Notes: generated from the letters alone by a model not told the origin. A stretch of DNA of 64,000 bases from Sorex araneus (GCF_027595985.1 NC_073305.1:109450035-109514034), one strand, 5' to 3'; positions 1 through 12,467 are shown, numbered from the stretch's first letter. Numbers and translations: made by a program.

Positions 1-984
1 AATCTCAAATGGGTCTGTGAAGCATATAAAAATCTTTAAAGTGTCAAAAAAAATTTGTAAAGTCACCAGATCTGAAAGATACATCTCAAAAAATTAAATT
101 ATTTTTAATGAGCAGTGGTGCTTGGCTTTTTAAAATGGTTGTTCAAACTTAAAGCTGTTATAGTTATCTAACTAATAAGGCATTATCTCAAATGTTCAAA
201 CGTTTTGGTCTGTGTACTCATTACTACATAATGCAACCTTGTTATCTTTTATGATATTCACAGAAAAATTTAGTAGTAGATTAAAATCTTATAAGCTAAT
301 AGCAGTGAAATTAAGACTTTAGATAATTTATGTTAAAATATAAGCAAAGCATATAATACATTCCAATATTATATCCCAAAATTTCAAAGTAGTTTTCTTT
401 ATTTCTGACATGGAGGGTGGGATATCTATCACTCCTTTCTAACAGTGCTCTTAAGTACTAAAGATTTTAACACTCAATAGTAGATAAACTGTTCATACTG
501 TCTTTGCTTATACAAATGATCTTTTGTTTTTATAATTATTTTGCCAAAAATTTGAACAAACATTTATTTTCCTGGATAAATAAACATAGATCAGAATATT
601 TTTGTTTTTCCAAAAGAAATGCCTTTTTTTCTTTTATAGAGTTCTCTGTATTAAAATCTTCCAAAGCTACAGGAGAAAAAGCAAATTGATGCAAAATCCA
701 AAGTTTCCTATGCAATGGTAAAGAACTGTGAATAGAACTAGGAATTCAGTTGTTGCCAATATGCATCATGTAGGTGAAAGAAAAGCATTTGACAAATGCT
801 TTATTTGCATGGGGGTAACACTGATTTACAAGAGTGTAAATGTTTGTATGTCTAAATACATTGTTACTGCACCACACATGCCACCTAACTAAAATACCAT
901 AAAGCCTGGGATTCTTTAACCTACTCCTAAGACCTCCTTGGTAAAGTCATATTTATAGTCTTTCTAAAAAAATGTTATAAGAAA
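1..984. other. AT-rich stretch, nothing identified
   Basis: No repeat family, splice-like exon or credible reading frame is recognised. The short open frames are interrupted, AT-driven and resemble no protein I know. Confidence 0.5.
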
Positions 985-1640
985 TCTATTTTCTTGCTTT
1001 TTTCTTCATACACCACATATTAGTGAGATTATCCGGAATTTGTCTTTTCTTTCTGAATCATTTTACTTAGCATGACACAATCCAGTCCTATCCATGATGT
1101 TGCAAAGGAAAACATTTCATCTTTTCTTATGGCTGTGTATATATACACTTATATAAATTGTATATATATGTAGAAATTGTACACATTATACAATATATAA
1201 TATATGTATACTTATCTGTATCTCTTGTCTTTACCTATTCATCTATTGTCTGTACTTGGGGATTTTCCAATCTTGGCTACTATATATAGAGCTTCCATAG
1301 ATATATGTGCTTATATCTTTCTGAATTACTATCTAGTGTTCTTTTGGTTGATACCTAGGTAAAAATTGATGGATTATATATTAATTTGATTTTCAGTTTC
1401 TTAAGAAAGTTCTTACTGTTTTCCATAAAGACTAAACCATTTTACATTCCTACCAATGGTGAAGAAGGATTCCTTTATTTCTGCATCTCTCCAGTACTTT
1501 TTTCTGCGCTTTCTGTATAAGGCATTCTTACTGGTATGAGATATAGCTCATTGTCATTTTAATTTGCATTTCCCTGATGATTAATCAATGATGACATACA
1601 CTTTTTCAGGTGCCTCCTGGCTATTTACATGTCAATATAC
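985..1640 (-). mobile_element. Old L1 fragment, ORF2 3' part, antisense
   Basis: The plus strand reads as reverse-complemented mammalian L1 ORF2: the acttagcatgacacaatcca block, the ttcttatggctgtgta block, and catttccctgatgattaat near the right end. It is heavily diverged with no intact frame. A TA-rich patch at about 1140-1215 lies inside it. The right end abuts a SINE-B. Confidence 0.75.
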
Positions 1641-1660
1641 ATATGTATATGTATATACAT

Positions 1661-1906
1661 AGCACAGCGGGTAGGGTAGGGTGTTTGCCTTCCACACTGA
1701 CCCGGGTTCGATTCCTCCATCCCTCTCGGAGAGCCCAGCAAGTTACCTAGAGTATCTCGCCTACACGGAAGAGCCTGGCAAGCAACCTATGTATTCTATA
1801 TGCCAAAAACAGTAATAACAAGTCTGACAATGGAGACATTATTACTGGTACCTGCTCGAGCAAATTGATGAGCAAAAGGATGACAGTGACAGTGATACAG
1901 TGATAC
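1661..1906 (+). mobile_element. SINE-B, tRNA-headed
   Basis: The A-box region is agcacagcgggtag and the B box is gggttcgattcc. The SINE-B body follows (gccaaaaacagtaataaca, then gctcgagcaaattgatgag). The 3' end is gatgacagtgacagtgatacagtg, with no poly(A). The first bases of the head are missing or merged with a TA-rich flank, and no clear TSD is visible. Confidence 0.85.
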
Positions 1907-2109
1907 CAATGGAGTTGATTCTTTGAGCAAATAACTAAGCCAATATCATGGAGTGTTTTAGCTGATGCTTTAAGCTATTTTATAGATTTGGTCTAATATC
2001 TAAACCAGAGGTTTCTGAACTTATTTGGCCTACTTTTCTCTTTCCAGAAAAAAAAGAAAATTACTCACTGTCCCCCTGGGAATGTACATTTTTTAAGTGA
2101 AACAACAAA

Positions 2110-2262
2110 CAGAAAATACCCCCTGCTCAATCACCTGCTCCCAGAGTTCACTACTGGCTGTGCTCAGGTGACAGTGTGATATTAGTAATCAAATGCAAAT
2201 CAGGATGCAAAAAAAAAAAGTCCTCTAGGCCACTGAGCTCTATCTCACTGTTTAAACATCAA
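2110..2262 (-). mobile_element. Very old SINE-A-like remnant, antisense
   Basis: Order and spacing resemble antisense SINE-A: ctggctgtgctcagg, a purine-rich middle, then ccactgagctctatctc in place of the Pol III head. Too diverged for certainty. Confidence 0.4.
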
Positions 2263-2714
2263 TTTCCTGAGTCTATCACTGCCCCTCCCCCATAGTCCCA
2301 CCTTTTGCTGTGTTCCATATGTTCAGATAGCTCTTATCTTTATTACTCTTGGTTTCCAGAAATCTTATTTTAATTTCCTCCTAGATTTCCTCACAGGCCC
2401 AACAGTAATCTATTAAGCAGGAGGGGAGAAGGGGAGGAGGAGGAAAACTTCTACCAAATCTGATATACAATCTACAGTGATATACAATCAGACACAGAAT
2501 CATGAGAAACTATTATAGTTATTAGAGTCACTGGTGTCTTGAAACTAGATGGTACTCTTGGAAGAATCAATATTGTATGTCTCTTTCCTAACCCTGCATG
2601 TGTCACTTACTTTATTATATCATGTTTTCAGGCTCACATATGTCTACATACATCATGGAAACTGACTCATACTATGAACCAGGGCAGTTTTTATCTTTTA
2701 TTAAACATGATTTT

Positions 2715-2925
2715 CTTTTCTTTCTTTCCAGACCAGTAGCTCAATGTAAAAACTCAGGTATTCACTTCTTCAGGCTTTGCAGTTCTGGGAATTATCCAGG
2801 CCATAGTAGAGGTGCTCAGGGACTCTAAGGCTGAAATTAGTTACACTCAGGGATCATAAGGTGCCAGAGATCAAACCTAGGTTGAGTATATGTATCCTAA
2901 CCACTATATTATCTCTTGGTCCCTT
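2715..2925 (-). mobile_element. Old SINE-A-like remnant, antisense
   Basis: Blocks ggtgctcagggactct, gagatcaaacctaggttga (a decayed reversed B box) and cactatattatctcttgg occur in antisense SINE-A order. Diverged. Confidence 0.45.
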
Positions 2926-3108
2926 GCTTCTTTTCATTTTTGAAAATGAAGTTATTATTTATAGAACACCATTAGTTATAATGCACAATATAGATTTAGA
3001 GCCCCTTATGTTTATATATATATATTCATCTTATCAACAAAATAAAACATAGATTATCTCTCCTCTGCTAAAATCAGAGGGCACTTGGTGTACATAGAAA
3101 TAATCTGA

Positions 3109-3707
3109 AAGCCCAAGAACAGATGACGGCTTAAAGAAACTATGGTACATTTACACAATGTAATGCTATGCAGCTGTTAGGGAAAAATGAAGCCATGAAA
3201 TTTTCTTATTAATTAATGGACATGGACAGTATCATGCTAAGTGAAATGAGTCAAAAGGAGAGGTACATAGAATGACTGGACTCATTTGTGGGATATTAAA
3301 TAAAATAGTATGAGACTAACATCCAAGGACCGTAGAAAAAAGAGCCAAGAGAATTGGTCTACAGTTAGAAGTCTTCCTCAAGTGCTAGGGGAGAGGACAG
3401 TTGGGGTAGAGAAAGGGATCATTATGACAATGATGGTTGTGATCACTCTGAATGGGAGATGTGTGCTGAAAGTGGGTAAAGGACCAAATATGATGGCCTC
3501 CCAGTATCTGTATGTCCCAAAATAGTGAGAGAGTAAGAATAAAAGTGCCAGCCATAGAGACAGGCAGAGAGTAGGGATGAGGTAGGAGTGGCAGGAGGGA
3601 TACTAGGTGCTTTGGTGGTGGGAAATGTACACTGTTGGAGAAGCATGTTTTGGCACATTGTATGAAGGCTTTGTATTTACATGTCTCACAGTGATTCAAT
3701 AAAAAAA
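3109..3707 (+). mobile_element. L1 3' end (ORF2 C-terminus plus 3' UTR)
   Basis: Sense L1: gcccaagaacagatgacgg, then the block for the ORF2 C-terminus (caatgtaatgctatgcagctgttag), then agtgaaatgagtcaaaagg. The 3' UTR carries the lineage-typical ggtggtgggaaatgtacact and an AATAAA at 3698-3703. The A-rich tail runs straight into the GAAA tract. 5' truncated, frame broken. Confidence 0.85.
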
Positions 3708-4023
<316 letters not shown>

Positions 4024-4033
4024 AATAACATAT

Positions 4034-4215
4034 AGGACCTTGAGAGAGTATTCAGTTTAGGTATTTGCCTTGCATACTGTCAACTCCACTGTTATCCCCA
4101 GCGCTGCTCAAAAGATCCCGAGTCCTTCCAGAAGTGATCCCAAAGCAAAAGGGAGTAAGCCTTGAACATAAGTCAATAGTGGTTCAAGCTTCACCAAAAA
4201 AATAAAAATAGAAGA
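4034..4215 (+). mobile_element. Old SINE-A
   Basis: Degenerate head (gtatttgccttgcatactgtc), gtgatcccaaagc and a terminal A-rich segment followed by a GAA run. Diverged sense copy. Confidence 0.6.
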
Positions 4216-4274
4216 AGAAGAAGAATATATTCATATCATTAATGCGGAGTCTAGTGCAGAGTATCTAGTTATGT

Positions 4275-4465
4275 TTTTTCTTTTGGAAGGTGTGTTTGTT
4301 TTCTTTGGGGGGGCCATACCTGGCAGGGCTCAGGGGTGACTTGTAGTTCAGTGTCTGGGACTCACTCCTGACTGTGCCTAGGGGACAATGTGATATTAGG
4401 AATAAAATGTGAAACTTCAGTATGTAAATCATGCACTGTAGGTCATTGAGTTATATCTCTGGCCT
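4275..4465 (-). mobile_element. Old SINE-A, antisense
   Basis: The plus strand shows ccatacctggcagggctcag, ctcactcctgactgtgcct and gagttatatctctggcc, which is antisense SINE-A order with a decayed tRNA head at the right. Confidence 0.65.
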
Positions 4466-4580
4466 TGGATAGACATCAATTCCATTTGCAAATGATCATA
4501 TTATTTGGCAAGTTATCAATGTATTAGTGTGATGCAACTATGACCTTAGTTTTTCTTTTCCAGAGATTTTATCTATCAAT

Positions 4581-4756
4581 ATTTTTTTTTTTGCTTTTTG
4601 GGTCACACCTGGTGATGCTCAGGGGTTACTCCTGGCTCTGCACTCAGAAATTACCCCAGGCAGTACTCAGGGGACCATATGGGATGCTGGGAATTGAACC
4701 CGGGTCCGCTGCGTGCAAGGCAAATGCCCTGCCTGTTGTGCTATGGCTCCAGCCCC
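4581..4756 (-). mobile_element. SINE-A, full length, antisense, with TSD
   Basis: Left to right: poly(T), tttttgggtcacacctgg, gaattgaacccgggtccg (reversed B box) and ctatggctccagcccc (reversed 5' end). The 10-bp TSD atctatcaat lies at 4571-4580 and 4757-4766. A well-preserved 176-bp insertion with an A tail, as expected for L1-driven mobilisation. Confidence 0.95.
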
Positions 4757-4766
4757 ATCTATCAAT

Positions 4767-5305
4767 AAATTTTAATCCTTGTAAACTATGAAATCTTCAG
4801 GGAAGTTTACTGTATTAAAAACATATACAATATACATACATTATATACATATACTGTGCTAGTTATTGTGTTAGACTTAAGAATAGTCACTAAAAGGGGA
4901 AATTGTTCAATTTGATGTGATGAAAGTTAAAAAAAGGAATATATTTTACAAACTGAGCAATTATCAGTGCACAGATAATATTCTCAACCGTGGATTGTAA
5001 AGACTGCACTAACTCATTTTTGTAGATGTGTTTCTTTTTTTCTTTATATCCCCATTCAATTTTTAAATATTCCATTGTCTTCATTGTGTTGGCATTAGTG
5101 TAATTCTTGAGAAATTCACACTTGTACTTAAAAATCATAAGTTTATTGTTTTTAAAAGAACCTTCAATTTAAGCACTGAGTTGGCCCTAAACATTTCTGT
5201 ACTGCATGCAGAAGAAGTATTATTTAGGTCATTAGTAAAGAGGAAAGAAGCAAGGGAAGGGGACAGCAGTAAAATCTTGGTTTGCAAATAATGTATTTTT
5301 CTTTA
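4767..5305. other. Single-copy AT-rich stretch
   Basis: No recognisable repeat. A minus-strand open frame at 4890-5138 (82 codons) has no family resemblance and lysine/asparagine-rich AT-driven composition; I treat it as chance. Confidence 0.4.
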
Positions 5306-5895
5306 CTGTAATCGCTATAATCAATGTAATCCCATCGATCATCGATTTGCTCAAGTGGGCACCAATAATATCTCCATCCATCCTACCCCTGAGATTTTAG
5401 CAGCCTCTCTTTACTCGTTCTTCCCAGCGGTGCTGCATTGGAGGCTCTGTCAGGTTAAGGGGAATGAGACCCATAATTGTTACTGTATTTGGCATATCGA
5501 ATACACTACAGAGAGTTTGCCAGGCTCTTTTGTGTAGCCAGGATGCTCTTGGTAACTTGCCAGGTTGTCTGAGACGGAGAACTAGGCTATAAGAGGTTGA
5601 GTGGCTGAGGGGAGCATTGTTTTATAGTCACTGGATCTTGGCCATTGATGGGATTATACGGCAACCCAACCGAGCAGGCTTGGAGATTTCAGCCCCGGGT
5701 CCCGCACACCTGGGTTCCTCTGCTGGTTCCTTCATGCTTGAGGATTGTCTAGTCATGTGGAGAGGGGTCTTAAGCATGGCGATGGCTGAGTTCCGGAGGT
5801 CTTCGGCTGCCAGGGCTCTGCTCAGGGTGTAGAGGGAAACTCAACCCGCCTCGCTCCAAGGGACCCCAGTGAAGACAGCCAGGCGTGAGGACAAG
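5306..5895 (-). mobile_element. Long-B element, antisense (longer relative of SINE-B)
   Basis: The left part reads as the SINE-B 3' body in reverse (atcatcgatttgctcaagtg, ttactgtatttggcatatcg) but with an extra middle segment (cctgagattttagcagcctc). Instead of ending in a tRNA head it runs on for over 300 bp of GC-richer sequence (cacctgggttcctctgctgg). The same order occurs at 22244-22890. No protein is encoded that I recognise. Confidence 0.75.
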
Positions 5896-6845
5896 ATATT
5901 TCTAAAGACTGATATGACATACCACTAATGATTGTAGAAATCCCTTCCTACCAAAATCACATGCTGAAAGTGTCATGATCAAACAAAACAGTATTATATG
6001 TGAGCCTAGAAATCCATTCCCTTAACTGTAAATGTAGTGTAGTAAATCACCTTAATCAAAATAATCCAAGAGTGTTGGATCCAATCCAAGAATCCAAGAA
6101 TCCCAGTATAATATGAAAGATGGATGTTATTCTTGAAATGAACAAATCCATTATAATCCTATTTCCTCATTTTGCCACTTTCAAATTTTCAGTCTTGGAA
6201 TGCTTCCTATACTTTGTGCAACCTCACTGTCCCCAACTCCAGCAGTATCTGCCTTCAGACAGTTCGAGTCTAGGACTTAACTTTTCTGTTAAAATAAAGT
6301 CAACCAGGTGTTGAGACACCTTAATATTTGAATGTAAGTCTCACCCAAACAGTAACAGAAAAAAATTAATGAATGTTTTTTGATGGAATGTATTTCTATA
6401 ATATATTTTATGACAGGAACAAACATCCCAAGTATTTGTCTTTTGTGGGATCACTAGAACCTACCCGCTCACATTCTAAATGAGGAGAGTATTCTCCATG
6501 GGATGTCTAAATAGAGACCCAAGATTATGGTGCTTACCAGGGCAAAGCAGCAAGCAAAAACACACGAACTAAAAAGGCAGTTTACTCTGTAAACAGTAAT
6601 TTTAAATTGACATTTGACTTCAGATAAGTTGAAACATCTGAGCTTGTATTCCCTGCCACATTAAAACATACATAAAAATCATATTTGGGGTTGCAAGATC
6701 TTCAGGAATGTAATGGTAATGTATATTCTTGATACTCACCTGTTCCTAATTGTTTCTCTTCTACATTTATAGTACTAAACTTGTTTCCTAGTACACTACT
6801 GCTTCAAGTTTAGTACCTCAGAATGGTATGGAAAGCCTGAATGAT
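5896..6845. other. Single-copy stretch, nothing identified
   Basis: AT-rich with a local duplication of aatccaag near 6064-6100. No repeat family or plausible exon seen. Confidence 0.4.
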
Positions 6846-7256
6846 CCAACTCCTCCTTTGCTACAGTTCAATCAAAGTCCCATACCCAAATTATATGCCG
6901 CTCATTCTGCATTTTTTCAATTGCCTCGTTTTTTCTGCCTTTTACAAGATGTTCTTGAGGTTCTGACTAATATCCGTATATTTTGATATATTTTGGAGGT
7001 CTTAACTTGGATCTTTCTCCTCTGGGAAACCTTTGATGATTCCTAGAGGCAGGGCAAGATCTTCTCCATACTAAGAGCTGCTTCCACATGTAACACTTTA
7101 AAAAGTGTGTTTCAAAATTTCACCTACTTGTCTCTATCTCCTAATAATCAATAAGCTTCATAAAAGGAGGTTAACATGTCCATTTTGTTCCTATTGTATC
7201 GTTAGCATAGTCCCAATATATCAAGATGTTGATAATCATTTGCTAACTAAAGAAGT
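6846..7256 (+). mobile_element. Ancient L2 LINE 3' fragment
   Basis: Order matches the mammalian L2 3' end: ctcattctgca, then tctgggaaacctttgatgattcc, then ctacttgtctctatctcc, then tccattttgttcctattgtat. Highly diverged. A similar 3'-end motif recurs at about 7355-7420 just before the LTR. Confidence 0.6.
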
Positions 7257-7426
7257 CAAACTCTTATTCTTTAATTATGGCTAATGAACACAGTATATAA
7301 GTAGTTACTGTAATTACAGGATACTCATGAGAGAAGAGAATGTGTCCTGTCCACCATTGTATCCCAGAATTAAAATCATATCTAACATGGTACATATTCA
7401 ATAAAAATTTATTCAGCAACAAAGAG

Positions 7427-8554
7427 TGTAGGATAACATTGGTTTGTCCTTTCCACCTTGCCACAGGGAGCTTAGGTTTATTGTGTTACTCCCATCACAG
7501 TTCTCCCATTCCTTTATTTATTTGTAACTTCTTTCTTTGTGTTCTGTTGACTTGTAAATATTGTTTTTCCTCTTCTCCTTAAATCTTTGCATAGTTAATT
7601 CAGAGCAATGTCCTTTTTGTATGGATACAAAAAGACAGTTAATGCTATGCTTTTGTAACATGGGAGTTAATTGACTCTGAATGATATTTTCCTCCTAGAC
7701 ATCTTAGTTCTCTCGACTTAAACCTCAGTTGCCCTTACTTCATAGCACCCCAAAAGCAGGATCCTGACGAGGGACTGGATGGACCCAGGCCAGGCTGTGA
7801 GATATGTGCTACCCTGGCATCAACATGGGCCTGGCCAAAGTGCAATAATGCTTAACTATAAGAGCATGGTCATAGACTAATTCTGTCATGATCCAAAAAA
7901 GTAATAACTAGATTTGGATCCTACTAGGGTTAGGAAAGATTAATCTGGCCTGAGCAATGTAGTCTGAGTCTGTGGCAAGATGTTCCCAGGAGAGCCCCCC
8001 CGACAAGCCTCAATATATCTCTTACTGTGTTCATACAAAAATAACTAATATTAAGAAAAATAATATTAAAAAGTAGAATTAAGATGTAAATCAAGATGTT
8101 AATTAAGTTATCGGACTAAGAAGAGAAACATTCTTAGGTGGTGTTTCCCCCCTTGAGCCTGATGGGCAGTCAGGAAGGGCTTTCTTATGTTGATTTTGCT
8201 ACTGGACTGGGTATAGCATCTACTCCCAGTGTGAGGGGGTGAAGAGATGAGAGAGTTGGAGGAGAGAAGAGAGAGAGTAGAGCTGCAAGATGGAGCGCAG
8301 AGAGGTGAGCAGGAGAGACTGTAGGAGACAGGACTGAGAGGCAGTGTGAGACTAGAATGGGGGGCTGAGAGAGACTGGAACAGATGTGTGGGGAGAATGG
8401 AATAAACGGCAACTGATCAATTAACCAGCTTGGCCCTTATTTCTTCCTCTGTCTGCCCAATGGCATGGGCCACCCAGGCTGGGCGATTGGACCGGGACCA
8501 CCCAACCCATGCAGTGAAGGGGAGAGTCATCGGGGCCTCTCCCTAGCTGCTCCA
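7427..8554 (+). mobile_element. Solo LTR of an endogenous retrovirus, sense
   Basis: About 1128 bp, beginning tgtaggataacattgg and ending at tcca, with polyadenylation signal AATAAA at 8401-8406. It aligns end to end with the reverse complement of 61445-62570 (1126 bp), e.g. gtcctttttgtatgg at 7610-7624 against 62371-62385. The 160 bp before the poly(A) signal are GA-rich and differ between copies. Flanks aagag/aagat are only a near-match TSD. No gag, pol or env sequence is attached, so this is a recombined solo LTR. Confidence 0.85.
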
Positions 8555-8686
8555 AAGATTATACAAAACAGTTTCAATACTATATAAATTTGATATACAG
8601 TACATTCTTCAATAGCTAACATGATGTTAAGTATACTCCTGAAGCAATTTTCAAACATTTTCAGATCCATTAAAATCATAATCCAC

Positions 8687-9281
8687 CGCCCTCCACAGAG
8701 ATATTAGCCTGGTGGCTGCACGTGTGCAACCTCTCTGCTCCTGCTCGACCATGTCCCTGGAGGCCAGCTAAACTACTTTGGGCACCAGCAGCTTCTTGCA
8801 AAAATGTCTCTAGACTGTGAACTGAGCCCCAGCTGCCATTCTATGATGACCACAAAAGGGAGGTACAAGCTTGCAGTGATGCAATTTCTAGCAGAAATTT
8901 CCCTGGACCTAGTTACTAAAATACAGAAATCCAAAACCGCACAGTCTCATATCTCTTCATTGTCAGCAACATAAAATAAATTATCAAATGTTTCCTTTTC
9001 AACAGGTCTGACTTTGCGGAGGGGGAAATCCAAACAATAATAGTGAGGTTTTTTGTTGAAATATTGAATGTAATCAAAGTAAAGAGAAAAGTAAAGTGAA
9101 ATTTATCAGCTACACAGGCGGGGGGGGGGGGTGGGGGGTAGGGTGGGGGGAGGTATACCGGGTACCTGGTGGTGGAATATGTGCACTGGTGAAGGGATGG
9201 GTGTTTGAGCATTGTATAATTGAGACTTAAGCCTGAGATCTTTGTAACTTTCCACATGGTGATTCAATAAAAAGAATTAAA
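8687..9281 (+). mobile_element. Composite retroposon CR1, sense, complete insertion with TSD
   Basis: 595 bp: a GC-rich 5' module (gctgcacgtgtgcaacctc; cagcttcttgcaaaaatgtc) joined to an L1-type 3' end (ggtggtggaatatgtgcact, gtgattcaataaaaag). The 15-bp TSD aaaatcataatccac lies at 8672-8686 and 9282-9296, so the whole moved as one unit. A G-rich tract at 9118-9152 precedes the L1 tail. It contains no ORF1 or ORF2 sequence. Relatives lie at 53165-53960 (antisense), 55708-56499 and 56939-57305. Confidence 0.88.
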
Positions 9282-9296
9282 AAAATCATAATCCAC

Positions 9297-10785
9297 TGAA
9301 AGATATTGTGGTTAGTCATCACTATTGCCAATATTAGTAATTTTTCCTAACGTATGTTAAGACATTTATATTTCACAAGTAACATCTTAAGCAAATATTT
9401 TCTAGTCTATTGAGGAGTGTTTTCTCATGTCTATAATATCAGATATCCTTGAACTATGTTATTTTCCAGTTATTTAAAAGTGCTCCATGAGAATTACAGC
9501 AAAAATGTTGGTTTCTGTATATATTCCTCAAAAAGGAAAACAAAAGAAAGAAGATGTTTGCATACATTTTACTTTAGGCAGATTTTGTAGAAAATCAAAA
9601 TATCTAACTGGAAAATTTTGGGAGATGATCTGGTTCAGCATCATAATAATGAATTAGAAGTTTCTTGCCCTTTTTCAAAATAATTCTCACTCATATTTGA
9701 CTGTACATATTTAGATTTTTTCCCAAAATTATCACTATCCACGTGCAGGCACACATTAATTAAAAATTATTGCTTCTAATGAAAAAACATAGAGAAATTA
9801 TTTTCTAATAGTATGTGTATAGTAAAAACATTCCAGTATGCTTAATATGGTCCAAGAGAATTAGTTAAAATAAGCACAGACTTATGGTAATCACAGCACA
9901 TCCACAGAAATGGTGCCCTGAATTATCATTCTATTTTACTGAAAACCTCATTTTTTGTCCTAAATCAAGACAATATTTGACTCACACTTCATGTTTTATG
10001 ACAAATCACATTTCTGTAAAAACTCACCCCTATTTTTAATGAAATAAATGAACGACATAAATTCTCTGGAATTTGTTGCACACCTAAAGAAGTTATTTAA
10101 GGTTAAATTTCCGATGTTTAAAAAAAATGAACAATTTGCAAAACAGACAAGTTTATTATGTTTCCTTTGTCTTTCACATAGCACTTTTCATAGATTCTCA
10201 CTTGTACCTGAATTATTTATTTTCTTTTCTGTTTGAACTCAAACGTCATTAGACACATACAGTAATATCCTTTTAGTGGTTCACATTTGGTAAAACTACC
10301 CAACTGTAGGTAGATTGACAAAAGAGCTACAGTTAGAAGCCTCTACTTGGTTGCCCAAAAGTTGATTGCTAAGAATTTGGGTAGACTAATAAATTACTCA
10401 ACACTACACAGTTAATAATTGTACAAATCTGGGATATATCTGGGTCATATCATATCATTTGCTGTTGATAGAAAAGCAAGCAGGGTAGTTTAATTTTCTC
10501 TGTGTAGGAGACCTGATGCTTTAATCCAAACTCCTGATGCTTTGGTGTAGCATCCAGAGCTTTCCGGATATGTATCGATATTGGTAACATTCTTAAGATT
10601 TTGAAGAGCTTGAATTATATATAAAATGCATTTCTATCAGTTATATAATTTCTCGATGTATCAAACATAGTAATACTGGAGATAATATCTAATCTTCTTA
10701 TTCTAGAATTCACATTTTTTCAAAGATGATTCTTAATAATTTTTCTAATGGTGAGACGGAAGACAGAATTTCAGTGTTAAGGAGC
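9297..10785. other. Single-copy AT-rich stretch
   Basis: No confident repeat. The facing short frames around 9996-10236 are reverse complements of one AT-rich segment and look like chance. A weak MIR-like trace near 10395-10440 is too decayed to call. Confidence 0.4.
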
Positions 10786-10789
10786 TTAG

Positions 10790-10975
10790 AAACAGGGGCT
10801 TGAGCAACAGTAAAGTGAGTAGGGCAGTTGCCCATCACGTGGTTAACTCAGGTTTGATCCCCAGTATCCAATATGGTCCTCGGAGCCTGCCCGAGTGAGT
10901 CCCAAGAGCAGAGAAAGAGATAAGCCCTGAGCACTGTTTGGCGTGGCCCCAATACAAGCAAACAATAAAGCTCAG
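10790..10975 (+). mobile_element. Old SINE-A
   Basis: Head gagtagggcagttgccc, B-box-like caggtttgatccccag, then gataagccctgagcactg and an A-rich end. Diverged sense copy. Confidence 0.7.
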
Positions 10976-12285
10976 GAACCTCACAATCTTTAGAAATAAT
11001 GGATGGGTTCTTACTTAATGCTCATTACTCACAAGAAAGTAAAAGTTATCTAGGAGGTCATGGATCTCAGAAGGAAGATGGCATTTTCCAATTTCTTTCA
11101 ATAGAATGCAATTGAGTCAACCAAAATTGCCCAAAGGAATAAACAGAATCTATCAGTTTCATCAAGATGAGGAGCCCCAGAAGAAAGTGGGATCCACTAA
11201 TCAAAGGTGATCACTCTGCCCAGTTCTTTGCCTAGCTTTCTTTGTGTTGGTTTAACACAGAGCAGCAAGGCCCTTCCCAGTACTGGCAGGATTTCCAGGC
11301 AGACTGTCTTTCACTGTTGAAACCAGTAGATCAAATTGTATCCTTTCCAATACTCCAGAAAAGTCTCAACATTTAGTCTTTATGGATCAAGCCTGAGTTA
11401 AATGCCAATTACTGTGATTGCTATACATTTGAACCAGGTAAACTGAATAGGCAGGAGAGTGCCTAGGAAAAGACAGAATAAATTCTAGGCAGACAAACAA
11501 AAGAAAAAAAAAAGAATTTGGATAGAAAAAAAGAGCTCCAGGAAAAAAAAAAATTGTAAATTAAGCACAGAAAGTTCTGATGATACTAACAGTTCCTAAC
11601 ACTTACACTAACCCACATCCTGAAACTCTGGTTGAATCACTTGCATTTCTTCCCTCCTTCCCTATACTCCACCAACAGATAGAGTTTTCTAATCGTCCAT
11701 ACTTACAAGGATCTCTGGCTCTTCCTTGCCTGTACGTTTGTGCTTGCAGTTCTGTCAGAGACTTCATTCTTCATGAAATCTTAATCTGTAACCAACCCAC
11801 TAAAATTTTTGTTTTCAATTTTTTTCACCTTCATACTCTCAACTTCAAATAGGGTATCAGCTAGGAACATTAAATACTGTAATTGTTATAGTTTGCAAGC
11901 TGTGGTGCCACTAGGATGTGCATTTCCATGTATAAAAAATAGATGTCTAATTTTTTAAAATTTCATGCAGAATAACTAACTCAGAGCTAGGTACACATTT
12001 TTTAAAGAATGAACTATTTTTCCAGTTTTTCACACCAGGTTATAAACTAACAGATTCTTCAACCCTTTTATCTCTGATATCTGATCACTCAAAGTTTTTC
12101 TGTTTTATCCTCCAAATAAAGTCTTAATTCTCTTCTTTTCTCTGTATCCTCATTCTCAAACCCATATCTCAACTATTTATTAATTTAAATAAATTAAAAT
12201 TTATTTAGTATACTCTCACTGCAACAACGAGTTTCAACTGTTTTACTACATAATATAGTCAGAAAAAATTTTATTAAAAAAATAA
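10976..12285. other. Single-copy stretch
   Basis: No recognised repeat or exon. Contains two A-runs near 11505 and 11545 that may be tails of unrecognisable old elements. A 90-codon plus-strand frame at 11580-11852 shows no family features. Confidence 0.4.
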
Positions 12286-12290
12286 ATATC

Positions 12291-12460
12291 AGGGCCAGAG
12301 AAGTAGCACAAGAGTTAAAGAACATGTCTTGCATGCAACCAACCCCAACTGTAGTTTAATCCCTGGCACCAAGTGTTCTTATGAGCATCACCAGGTGCAG
12401 CCCAGCCCTTAAGACTTACCTGAGCACCACCTGGTGCACTTGGGCACCCAAGAATGATTG
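12291..12460 (+). mobile_element. Old SINE-A
   Basis: gggccagagaagtagcac start, cttgcatgcaaccaacccc, taatccctggcacc (decayed B box region) and acctgagcaccacctgg. The 3' end is unclear. Confidence 0.7.
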
Positions 12461-12467
12461 GATTGAC

